A stretch of DNA of 64,000 nucleotides from Diorhabda sublineata (lineage: Eukaryota > Arthropoda > Insecta > Coleoptera > Chrysomelidae): NCBI RefSeq assembly GCF_026230105.1, contig NC_079484.1, positions 12,105,805 to 12,169,804 on the forward strand. Direction: 5' to 3'. The position numbers and the translations under genes are program-made. The notes under the pieces were generated by a model. The model had not been told where the DNA came from, did no database searches, and was given only the letters and a program-made list of their open reading frames with translations. This document shows positions 22,145 through 31,816 of the stretch, in pieces; position 1 is the stretch's first letter; every line of letters begins with the position of its first letter.

Positions 22145-23429
22145 GTGTTTAGTATATTTGATTAGATTTCTTATAATTGGATTAGCAATGGAGCTAACTG
22201 CAGATGCAATTCAATACGATGAACAAATGCAACAGCTCTGTTATAAATAAATTTCAGATTATCGATAGCAATAATATATTCAAAAATTAGAAGGAACAAC
22301 AAATATTTTTTAGGAAATTATCACCAAGATGGTTGTAAAACAAATTACTAACAACCAAAACTATCTCAAAACGTGATTCAAAGTAACTGAAAATGCCATG
22401 CCAGAGATTACTACAAACGACTTCAGTCTACTCGTTTTGATGTAAAAATTAATTTTTACAAAAAAATTTGATGCGTTGTACTGAAATAATAAATCAATTT
22501 TTTATATTTAACAACCAGGAGTCTACAGATGAGTCATGTCCCAGTATTTTAGAGTATGTCATATTGTAGTTTTGTTTGAGGCAGATTCACAAATTTAATT
22601 TTGGAAATGTGGAGAGCGAGTTTTTGTATCTTTTTAAAACTTTGCGTTTAGATAACTTTATCCATCTGGTGCCAAAGCCACCTACACCACAAAAGAATGT
22701 ACGTAATATCTGCTTCGATCTTATTAAGAGTTTGTCCTACAATTTTAGAGTTGTTTGGTTAGCTACATCAAAAAATATACTGATTTTTTCTCAGTTGTTT
22801 GTTGAATTCAACCTTCAAATCAACAACGAGTCTGAATATATTTTAATACATCACACATTCGTGTGATAGCGACCACTGGAAGAAGTCACGGTTCTAGAGA
22901 AATCTTTGATTGTATTTGAGTCACTACATTCGTCAATGTTGTGAAATATTCCTAATGACAGGCAATAATGAAAATAACGTATCGGTAAATATTTAGTTTA
23001 AAAATTTCATATATTTAACGGCTATTAACGTGAACAATAAATATTTAATAATGAGCACTTTTTAACTAATTTATTTTAAATTTCAAATTGTTGATTAATA
23101 AACGTATTAATCAACATATTAATAATATTAATCATGTTGAGAACCAAATTTTTTCGTTACGCTACTGGTTATCCAAATAATTGTTTACCATATTCTGAAA
23201 TTATTACTCAACTATGTTAAGCTAAGAAGATGCGGAGTATTGTTCTTGGCCCATGATTAGGGGTCCTTAATTACCACTTCGAAAGGTATATCGTCGTCCA
23301 TTATTCTATGCATTTGGTTCATTGGTTTGATACTGCTTTGTAGCTTTATCAGTCATCGATTTCTTAGGTGACCTGTCAGGCTTCCTGGTTTTAATTTCAC
23401 TATCTGGATTAACCTGTGAGATTCGCTAA
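22145..23429. other. No clear gene; a solo hAT-like end near 23155
   Basis: TTTCGTTACGCTACTG at 23152-23167, inverted CAGTAGCGTAACGAAA, resembles a hAT-type end, but no partner was found. The 96-codon frame at 22576-22866 has no known motif. Confidence 0.4.
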
Positions 23430-23940
23430 ATTCCTCTTTCCTCATATATGAGTTGAAACGAGGCAGGTTTAATAGCGTCCCTAAGGCTGTGTTGGGGGCA
23501 ACTCTCTGTCTGAAGCAGGTCCCTCTATTAGTGCCATCTGCTCTAAGGATTTGGACTATTACTTTGGTCCTTGTTTTTTTGGAGGTGCTCGGTTGGTCCT
23601 TGCTTCCAAAGCTGTTTTATGGTTGTCGTGTGATCAAACTTATAGCTCACTTTGCTTAAAGTTCTCGGAGTGAGGAATATTAGATACCCCTGCTATACTA
23701 TACCCAGGGTTTTACAAGTATTAACTGCGTTCTGTAGCCACTCCTTAGTCTCTTTATTCACACAGACGAGCCAGCCTGGTCTGTTATGGGCGCTGATAAA
23801 CTTGGAATTTGTCTCTTCAGAGCCAGCCACGGTCATGATTTGTTCCATAATGGCTTCTTTTTTGACTTGAATCTGTTCCACTATTAGAAGTCAATCTGGA
23901 GAGCTGGTAGCTAGTATTCCTACCCTTATGTCTCCAGCTC
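23430..23940 (-). pseudogene. DUF4780-like (repeat-associated ORF) relic
   Basis: The minus-strand frame reads GDIRVGILATSSPD, a stop, then EQIQVKKEAIMEQIMTVAG, then FISAHNRPGWLVCVNKETKE and WLQNAVNT. The pattern 'xVGIxxxxxPDxxLxxEQxxxIxEAIxxxI ... RPGWLxxxCxxxETxxWL' is what I know as the DUF4780 domain, often found in multicopy, probably retroelement-linked insect ORFs. The rest of the relic toward 23430 is shifted between frames. Function unknown; it may be the ORF1/gag-like protein of a retroelement. Confidence 0.5.
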
Positions 23941-26100
23941 AACAATTATCTAAATATTCTAAAAGAAGTGTAGGGCAACTAGGGTGAATTTCTGATTACC
24001 CTTGGTTTTTCAATATGATATCTTGGCTATCGAAACGGTAATAGTGTAATTGTAAGTGTTGGTATAACAGTAGTTAACAATTATTTCAGTGTACGTGGCA
24101 TAAGTTAAAAAAACAATCATATTCTCCAACACTATTATACGTTTGCTTGTTTGATCTTAATAAGATTCAAGAAATCACGGCAGTGATTAATGAGGTTTCT
24201 ATAATTTTATCATGCAAAACACTACTAAATAATTTCAATTTAATTCGGTACACATTAAACAAATTCTAAAAGTAAATTTTTCTTACCCTGATTCGAGCCA
24301 AGCTGTCAGCGTCAGTGTATTTAGATTTCTGTTTCAATATTTTATGTTGAATAATGTTCAAAAACCAATTTAAATGGATATAGACAATGAAATTGAGTTT
24401 TCTTTCACACCACCAGAAATTAGAGTAGCTGCCTCGTCAAATTTATGACCGGAAAAGTCAAGGAAAGTATATAATATAGCATATGAACTTAGAACTGGAA
24501 ACAGGAATTACTAATAATTATAAATAAATTTCATTCTCTTGTAACATTAGATACACAATCCTGAATCTAAAATATAGATTTTTGTATTGATATATTGAGA
24601 TACTATATGACTATTATAATTTTTATTAACTATGTACTATGTTAAAATCAACAATAATATTGTTTGAAATATTTGTCAGAATAAAATAAAAGTGTTTCTT
24701 ATAATGTGAGGAAATTTTCGAACAAAAAAATTTCAACAAAAATATTTAGTAATTGTGGATGTAGTATAGTATTCTACACGCTTATAATGAGTTTTTTGAT
24801 GATTTATGCCACTCGTTAATGCGCATACTTTACACCGTGAATAATAACCTCTCTTATATATTCGTGAATAATATAAAATATGAATTTTTCTGGAGCCCGG
24901 AGTTTTAAAGCAGATATCTTGATTATTATATTTATTGTTGTAGTAATGGCACGTTTACAGATATCTAGCAGCTTGCGTGATGCCTTAATGTTCGGGTTTT
25001 TGGTTTTTATAAACATTACATCTGATATGTTTTAAGCATGTATGTACATCGACAAGTTTTTTTACCAAATTTATAAAGAAATACAAAAATAAATAATAAT
25101 TCCTTGCTATTTTTCTCAGTCACTTGGTAGATAAAGAACTTATTTTATAGTTCTTCCTACGAAAATTTTCTTATGAGAAACTACCAAAAAAAGAAGTATT
25201 ACGTTTTTCGAGTGTATTGTTTGTGTAAGTCTCAAATTTAACCAGGTAAATGAACTACTTAAAAGTTCTTATCAGTACTTCATGATTAGTGATAAAATGT
25301 TTAAACTTGGATTTGATATAATTTGTTTTTTTGTGATAACCTACATTAAGCGTTAACATTAAACTGTAATATATTAAACTTTATTGCGGAAAATTTGTAA
25401 AGATGTTCGAGCAAGTTCAACAAACAGTATTATAAATTATAATTACACTGAAAATCTTCGTATCACTACTAGATTGACCACGAATAGTTAACGATCTGTA
25501 CTAAACAATTTTGAAAACTGTTTTTCGACTGACCAAAATTACCTTTTAACAAAAATAGTTCAAATAGATTGAATAGTTGTGATAATTTATTTTCTGTCCA
25601 ACCAAAAATTAGAGAAATCCCATCAATTGTTTGTGACTCCAGCTCATGAGCTCCCGCTTCAATTAGTGTGTGTTAAGAATTATTTTCCTGATAATTATTC
25701 AAAAAATTAAAAAAAAAAATTCATCGAATTTCCGCAGTTTTGTCTTTACAATTGACTACATAACAGAGCATGGGGTGCTGGATTTCTTCTTTAAATATTT
25801 TGTCCCATAATTTTTGTTCAGCGAAACTAAAATATCCTAGTAACAATAAACAATGATAAAATTTCTTATACTAACAATGCAAATTATTTGGGGATGATAC
25901 CTAACGCTAGACTTTGTTTATCTCCTATCTCTTGAATAAACATGTCTAGTGGGAATCATTCAAACATTTATGATCTTGCTGAACTTCCACAAAAGATAGA
26001 TTGAGGCAACTATACTGTTGTTGTTCATGTTCATCTTATTGAGGACAATAGCAGTGTTAATTAAAAGTAGAGTATTGTGCGAATATCGCATAACATGTTA
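23941..26100. other. No gene; diverged copy of the 40.56-kb repeat tail
   Basis: At 24016-24070 GATATCTTGGCTATCGAAAC followed by GTGTAATTGTAAGTGTTGGT resembles 40561-40615. The rest shows only short AT-rich frames. Confidence 0.45.
24016..24070 (+). repeat. Diverged copy of the repeat at 40553-40640
   Basis: It shares the hairpin-like GATATCTTGGCTATCGAAAC and the following GTGTAATTGTAAGTGTTGG with 40561-40615, with several changes. It lies about 75 bp beyond the upstream end of the DUF4780-like relic. Confidence 0.6.
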
Positions 26101-26121
26101 ATGGCATCATTGCCAAATTTA

Positions 26122-26640
26122 TTAGATACTAGGTATACTAAAGAGTAGGACCTTGGTATCTAATCTAAATTCAGGATCTGATAGTTGGACAGATCTATCA
26201 GCCATACTTATTATCACTGATCTTTTTTGTGACTTAGGATGACACGAATTGAAGTTTAAATATCTTGAGGACCAAGTTGGTTTCGTATACCATTCTGTTC
26301 TTATGTTATTGTTCATTTTATATAATGTGACATCAAGAAAATTGATTCTGTTGTTTTGCTCAACAACCTCGATTGTGAATTGAAGTTTTTTATGATAAGA
26401 ATTGAATTTTTAACTTATGTTTTCAATTTGATTCTTTGGTACAGCACTAATGCAATCATCTACATATCGGAAAAAGAATAGAATATTTATATCAAGTTTG
26501 CTTAGGACAGTTTCCTCAAAATCTTCCATTACCAATTGTGCTATAACACTTGAAATGGGACCAAGGAAAAATTAATTTTTCTTATTAGAACAAAGTTCTA
26601 AGTTGATTTTATCCTTATTTTGATATTCATGATGAAAGTG
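26122..26640 (-). pseudogene. Penelope-like element reverse transcriptase fragment
   Basis: In the minus direction the translation reads FLGPISSVIAQLVMEDFEET, then LDINILFFFRYVDDCISAVP, a stop, FNSYHKKLQFTIEVVEQNN, RINFLDVTLYKMNNNIRTEW and YTKPTWSSRYLNFNSCHPKS. The YVDD catalytic box, 'INFLDVTL' and 'KPTWSxRxLNFxSxHP' with the His-Pro are what I know from Penelope-like RTs. The frame ends at 26122. The N-terminal RT part is very worn, and no GIY-YIG nuclease can be recognised downstream (25.9-26.1 kb). RT assignment is firm; the subclass is inferred. Confidence 0.72.
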
Positions 26641-26682
26641 ATCTATAGATCTATATAAATAAGCAAATTGTTAGTGTCAATA

Positions 26683-26782
26683 TTATATTTTGATAAAGAC
26701 TTGAGGAAAGGTCGAAACGTCAAAATTAATCTTTCTTTTTAAAATTATCAAAAATAAACTAATTTTAAAACAGAAGAAACAG
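26683..26782 (+). repeat. Penelope-type terminal motif, copy 1 (hammerhead-like)
   Basis: TTGATAAAGAC, a loop TTGAGGAAAG, then GTCGAAACGTC, followed by a tail of ATCTTTC, T-runs and AAACTAATTTTAAAACAGAA. The same string, inverted, occurs at 29200-29277. Stem GAC/GTC plus GAAACGTC resembles a hammerhead core (see findings). Confidence 0.6.
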
Positions 26783-26833
26783 TCTAAAATCAAGAAAATT
26801 TAGATGCATTAATATAATAAAAAGAAATTAAAG

Positions 26834-26835
<2 letters not shown>

Positions 26836-26888
<53 letters not shown>
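26836..26888. repeat. (AT)n microsatellite
   Basis: About 26 AT units, seen directly. Confidence 0.95.
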
Positions 26889-26891
<3 letters not shown>

Positions 26892-27174
26892 ACCATTGTA
26901 ATCTATAAATATCTTTTAGAATTTGAAAAAGCAAAATGCTCTAAAAGATATCACAGGCCTGCAATGATTTTGATGCTACTAAAAGTAAAACAGATTTCAA
27001 GTACGTTCGGTACTCTGATAAAAAATTGATTCTTACTTTTTTAATGCTACGTGTAGTTTTCGAGATTTCGCAATGGTAAATAAATCAAAAAACATTCAAT
27101 AAATTCATTGAAAAAACAAAAGAACATTTAATTCGATACATTTAAATACATTAAATTACTCATTATTTTACAGG
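26889..27174. other. No recognisable feature
   Basis: AT-rich gap between the microsatellite and the next pseudogene. Confidence 0.5.
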
Positions 27175-28488
27175 TTAGAAGCACCTCTTTTTAGATATTC
27201 TTCGGTGGATGTCTTCAGGACATTCCCGTGTAATACTCCAACAGTAATCTGCCATCATATGCTCATCCCAGCGACCTTGGTATCTATCTTACATCTTTAA
27301 ATCTTGATGGAAACGTTCTCCTTGTTCTTCGCTATACGCTCCAAGATTTTCAGGAAACTTGTCTAAATGATTGTCCAGATAGTGTACTTTTATGCTCATA
27401 TTACATCCAAGATTTTTAAAAGTAATTAAGCGCTTATGAACTAATTCTTTGTAATTTTTGGCCTTCTGATTTCCTCGAAAATTTTTTACAACAGCATCAA
27501 AAGATTTCCAAGCCTCTGCTTCTAAATCATTCATTGAATGAATGAAATCTTGTCTTTCATTAAAAGTCTAACCTGTGGACCATCAAACATACCAGCTTTT
27601 AGTTTTTTATTACTTAAACCGGGAAACTTTCTTGAAAGATATACAAAGTACGGACCAGTTTTATCTAACGCCTTAACAAATTGTTTCATAAGTCCTAATT
27701 TGATGTGCAATGGAGGCAAAATAATCTTATCTCTAGAAACTAAAGGTGGGTTTATAATATTTAGTTTGCCAACCGTCATGTTATTTCTCAAAGGCCAATC
27801 TTTCTTGATCCAGTGATCTTTCTTTGCCCTGCTATCCCATAAACATGGGAAGCATGGAAATTTAGTGTACCCACTCTGTTGACCTAATAGAAAGTTCACC
27901 ATTTTTAAATCGACACATATAGCTCATTGGTGCTCCGAGTACTTAAGTTTTTTTAAAACAAGATCCACGTTTTGATACTCCTCTTTTAATTTCGTTGAAT
28001 GAGCAATAGACACAGCTGCATGTTTATTACCAATATCTAGTAAAACACACTTTAAACTTCGCTTATAGCTGTCCATAAACAATCTCCATTCTTCAGCTTT
28101 GTATCTTGAGAGTCCCAAGTTCATTAGAAGGCCACCAAGATTATTACAATAAACTATATCATTTTCTGAGCTAAAAAATGGAAGAAAACTTTTTCGCGAT
28201 CACGATAAAATGTTATTTTAGTACCTTGAGATAACAAATTTTTTTCTTTGAGTCTAGATGCTAGTAGCTCAGATTGCTCTTTCGAAAGGTAAAGGTCTCT
28301 AATTAAATCACTTAAGCATCTTGAGAAAAAAGTGAAGGCTTTGTTGACACTTCAAAATCACTACCACTGTCACGTTCATCAGAAAAAACTTCCAAAACTG
28401 TGTCCGACAAATCTGAAAGATCTTGATTCATAGGAAAACCTGAAAACAGTCGAGGTCTTTTAACACTCGGTAAATCAGGATATGTCAT
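27175..28488 (-). pseudogene. Conserved multicopy arthropod protein of unknown function (broken)
   Basis: Four frames in order rebuild a protein of about 440 residues. Start MTYPDLPSVKRPRLFSGFP at 28488; then CLSDLIRDLYLSKEQSELLA and GTKITFYRDREKVFF; LGLSRYKAEEWRLFMDSYKR; a stop; ICVDLKMVNFLLGQQSGYTK; FPCFPCLWDSRAKKDHWIKK; PPLHIKLGLMKQFVKALD; a frameshift near 27530; MNDLEAEAWKSFDAVVKNF; GAYSEEQGERFHQDLKM; a stop; DRYQGRWDEHMMADYCW; ending RRISKKRCF at 27175. I know this sequence type from many unnamed arthropod proteins, often in many near-identical copies. No domain name comes to mind. Its spread and the spaced acidic residues suggest a transposase-like origin, which is inference. Decay is light: about two in-frame stops and two or three shifts. 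Confidence 0.75.
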
Positions 28489-29199
28489 TTTCCTTTTGTT
28501 TATAGTATACCATGTAATTCTACAACACAAAAATAACAACTGTCATCAATGTGACTTTTCGGTTCTGTCCAAATCATCGGCACACTATACTTTAAATGAT
28601 TACGTTTACCGTTTGTCCACTGTCTTTAATGTTTACTACACTACACCTTCTCGACGACGGCATATCGATATTATCATTTATAAAAAGAAATTAATTAACT
28701 ACAATGACATTAAGTATAAAAAAAAAATACATTTTTAGGTTATGATCGATCGATACATACCTAAAAGTAGCTTCGCGATTTTGACAGCTTACCACGACGT
28801 CTTGTGGACTAATTAACCAAATTATAACATAGAATTAGCGGCACCAAACAAAATTTTTTTTTTGTAGATCCGTGTATTCAATACAATTCTCACCTACCCT
28901 ATGAAAATAAACTACACTCATAACCTAATTTAACCTATAAATATTTATGTCATTCATAATCTAACCAAAGGAAACTAATAACAACCAGAATCAAGAAGCT
29001 TAATATTTCTATCAAGCGTCAATTTGAATATTGATTTTTGAATTTTCAAAAGAAACAACAAAATTTAAGCCCCGCAAATCTTAACCAGTAAATGTAAGTG
29101 ATTTTTATTTTTTTTATACTTGTATATATATTTTTATGGCATATGTTATTCTTTTCCACAGACAAATTTCCTATTTCTTAGACGTTTTGATATAGTTCT
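28489..29199. other. No recognisable feature
   Basis: Upstream flank of the unknown-family pseudogene. No promoter element could be identified with confidence. Confidence 0.45.
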
Positions 29200-29290
29200 C
29201 TTCTGTTTTAAAATTAGTTTTTAAAAGAAAGATAAATATTGACGTTTCGACTTTTCTTTAAGTCTTTATCAAAATATGAATAAGAAAAAT
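29200..29290 (-). repeat. Penelope-type terminal motif, copy 2 (hammerhead-like), inverted
   Basis: Read on the minus strand: TTGATAAAGACTTAAAGAAA then AGTCGAAACGTC, and a tail ATCTTTCTTTT and AAACTAATTTTAAAACAGAA, matching 26683-26782. The stem GACTT/AAGTC is perfect here. Confidence 0.6.
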
Positions 29291-29379
29291 TAATTGAATA
29301 CCGCTATATATTTGAGATGTGGGAACCAAAGGAAAAAGAAATAAAAAATGGACGTACAGATTAGGATGGAATATTACCT

Positions 29380-29500
29380 CACACTACCGTTACAGCCCAG
29401 ATTCTACCCCCTATAGTTACGATCTCTTCTCTAAATTAAAGAAAAACTTGGGAGGGACAAATTCAAAACAGACGAAGAGATAGTACACCGCATGCAAAAT
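29380..29500 (+). pseudogene. mariner transposase C-terminal relic
   Basis: YSPDSTPYSYDLFSKLKKNL at about 29395, then after a shift a FKTDEEIV-like run, matches 'YSPDLxPxDxxLFxxLKKxLxGxxFxTxEEV' of mariner transposases. The catalytic Asp (third residue of the triad, D of xDYxLF) is Ser here. Very short and degraded. Confidence 0.5.
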
Positions 29501-30209
29501 ACATTGATCTAAACGGCGATGATGTCGATAGAGGCAAGTCTAAGCTTTTCAAACATATATTATTCAATACCAATTAACATTTCACTGTCAAAAATTCGTT
29601 ATTGTATGGACAAGCCTCGTATATTTTGTAATTATCATCATTTAAAAAATTCTTATAGAAATTTTTTAATTGTTAATAAACTAATTTCACATTTAAATTG
29701 TTAAAATAATTGATGAATTAATTTTTTTCTTTACCAACGAAACAACTTCTCAATCCAAAAGTAAGGTTAGTAAGAATGGATCATTAGTTGGACTACTATT
29801 TCGAAAGGGGGATCTTCAGGAAACAATATTGTGCGTTCCATTGACCGATTTCATGTAATTAAGCTCAATGATAACTTAATAAGCACTTCTTTTCCGTAAA
29901 CAAGAGTCATCACTGAAAATATTTACAATGTTAACATGAAGAAATATTGAGTTTTGTGAACATCAACGATAACGATTATAAAGACAACATAATCAAGGAA
30001 ATATAGAATTTGCATTGTTATTAATACTAACTTTCTTACGTCTCCTCAAAAGAGATAAATATCCCCTGAGTTGATGATGAATTTTGTAAATGGAATTATC
30101 TGCTAATAGGCAATGCAAATTGTGAACAAAGACAGGGACAAAGAATCAAACACAATAAAAGACGAGGCGAAGACCGAAATACTAGATGTTCTAGAAACAT
30201 TGGAATATT
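29501..30209. other. No recognisable feature
   Basis: AT-rich sequence with short frames only. Confidence 0.45.
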
Positions 30210-30882
30210 ATAGCACTATTCTGAAATATTTAGAAGTAGAGCTCCACCCCAAACTTACTCCAAAAATTTTTTGCTCCAATTCAGTTCCTTTTAAGAGGTA
30301 AAATAAGTTATGTTAAGGTAGAGGAACATTTTTTAAAGGATGATCGAAAAAAAATTATTTTTCATTTTTAATTCAATTTTAGTTTACTGTTTCATGATTT
30401 CATTATACGTTCATTTCTTATTATAAATTATCAATAATCACAAAATAATTAGTTTATATGAAAATCGCTGTAGTCAACGCATGCAAGCGATCAGTATGGT
30501 TGGCATAACGGCGTCTAAACAGAAATTCCGTGATGTAACCATCCATGTGATAATCACAGCGGCCATATTTTGGCATATTATCAAGTCACACTCGCTCCAC
30601 GTTTTGGGTGTATGTCCCGCAATAAGGATCCCTGAAATTATAAGTATGATTAACTGTCAAGTGCTTGAGATAATATTAAGTAAAAGAAGTACATACATTT
30701 TTCACTATAAGCTTGACGATTGATATATTGAACGGATGAATGCTTAGATAATTCGCGAGAGAAGAGTTATAATTTACACTACTTTCGGAGCACTTAAAAA
30801 CAACCCTATATGCGAGAAAACATTTTTGGAGTAATTTTGGGTTGGAGCCCCACTTCTAAATATTTACCAAATATAGTAATAG
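30210..30882. repeat. Imperfect inverted repeat pair, arms ~65 bp, ~540 bp apart
   Basis: AAATATTTAGAAGTAGAGCT then CCACCCCAAACTTACTCCAA at 30222-30262 recurs inverted at about 30825-30872 (AAATATTTAGAAGTGGGGCT, CCAACCCAAAATTACTCCAA). Both ends lie in small open frames that give similar peptides (YLEVELHPKLTPK and YLEVGLQPKITPK), which follows from the inverted DNA and is not evidence of coding. Probably a non-autonomous inverted-repeat element; its outer ends are unclear. Confidence 0.6.
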
Positions 30883-31499
30883 TTTGTAAAGACGCATGGA
30901 AAATACAAAAGGCTTCCAAACAGTAAGAATAATCGTAATAAAAAACACAAAAGGCTTCGAAACAGTGGGAAACAATGTAGTATCTACTGTACACAATATA
31001 AAAAAAGGGGATAAACAAGTTGAGAAAATTACAATGGTACTAAATTAATTCAAAGTCTATAATTAAAATGAGACAATAAGTGAAAAATAGGTTGAAATAT
31101 AGTCTATTTCAATTTGGTCGCAAATGAAGGCATTAGTTTACAAAAAAAATTACTTCTCTTCCACAACTGCGACGGAAAATAGAAGAGGTCGCGGATGTAA
31201 TTAAAATTAATAGACAAGGATTATTTGATATTAAGACATCTTTACGAAAGCGGATCATAAAGTGTATTGAAGTAAATGGTGGGCATTTTGACTATTTGCT
31301 TTGAAGTTTTTTATTTTTGTTTACAAATTTGTTATTGTTACATATTTAAGGAATAATAAAATTTTTTGATGAAAAAATTAAAATTTATTGAACTTTATAG
31401 AAGCAAATAACTCGATAATCGATTGAGTTACACGAATCAAAGAGGAGTAACTTTTTTTTGTAGAATTTAACGGTTTTTAAATTTTTTTTATTATTTCAG
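30883..31499. other. No recognisable feature
   Basis: AT-rich, short frames only. Confidence 0.45.
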
Positions 31500-31816
31500 T
31501 TGTAAGTTTAGCCCAAAAAAAGTTTACTTTGATTTAATTAACAAAAACAAGTGTAACTAGCGCCCTCTATTAGCAATGTTAAATTAGAGTGCAAATTATG
31601 ATTCCTCATGCCAAAAAACGTAGAATTGCCAATTTTCAAAGAGAAATTGTGAAAACATAAAAACTTATTGCGAAAATCAAAATTTAAATTTAAACTTTGA
31701 ACACCCCATATCTCGGAAACTAGCAATATTTGCATAAGGCATGTTGAGCAGAATCATCATATTTTGAGGTCTAGAATCTACAGTTCAGATATTGGACATT
31801 CTTAATGAAGCACCCT
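31500..31816 (-). mobile_element. End of a DNA element (ACAGGGTGCTTC-type terminus)
   Basis: Read on the minus strand it begins ACAGGGTGCTTCATTAAGAA at 31816, followed by GTCCAATATCTGAACTGTAG and CCATATCTCGGAAACTAGCA-like sequence (CGAGATATGGGGTGTTC). This layout is usual for long inverted ends of insect Tc1/mariner-like elements. I found no matching arm in the window, so this is a solo or 5'-truncated end. Confidence 0.45.

Noticed and set aside
22576..22866. 96-codon frame with mixed composition
   Set aside because: No recognisable domain, no flanking gene structure and a length possible by chance in AT-rich DNA; not enough to call a gene.
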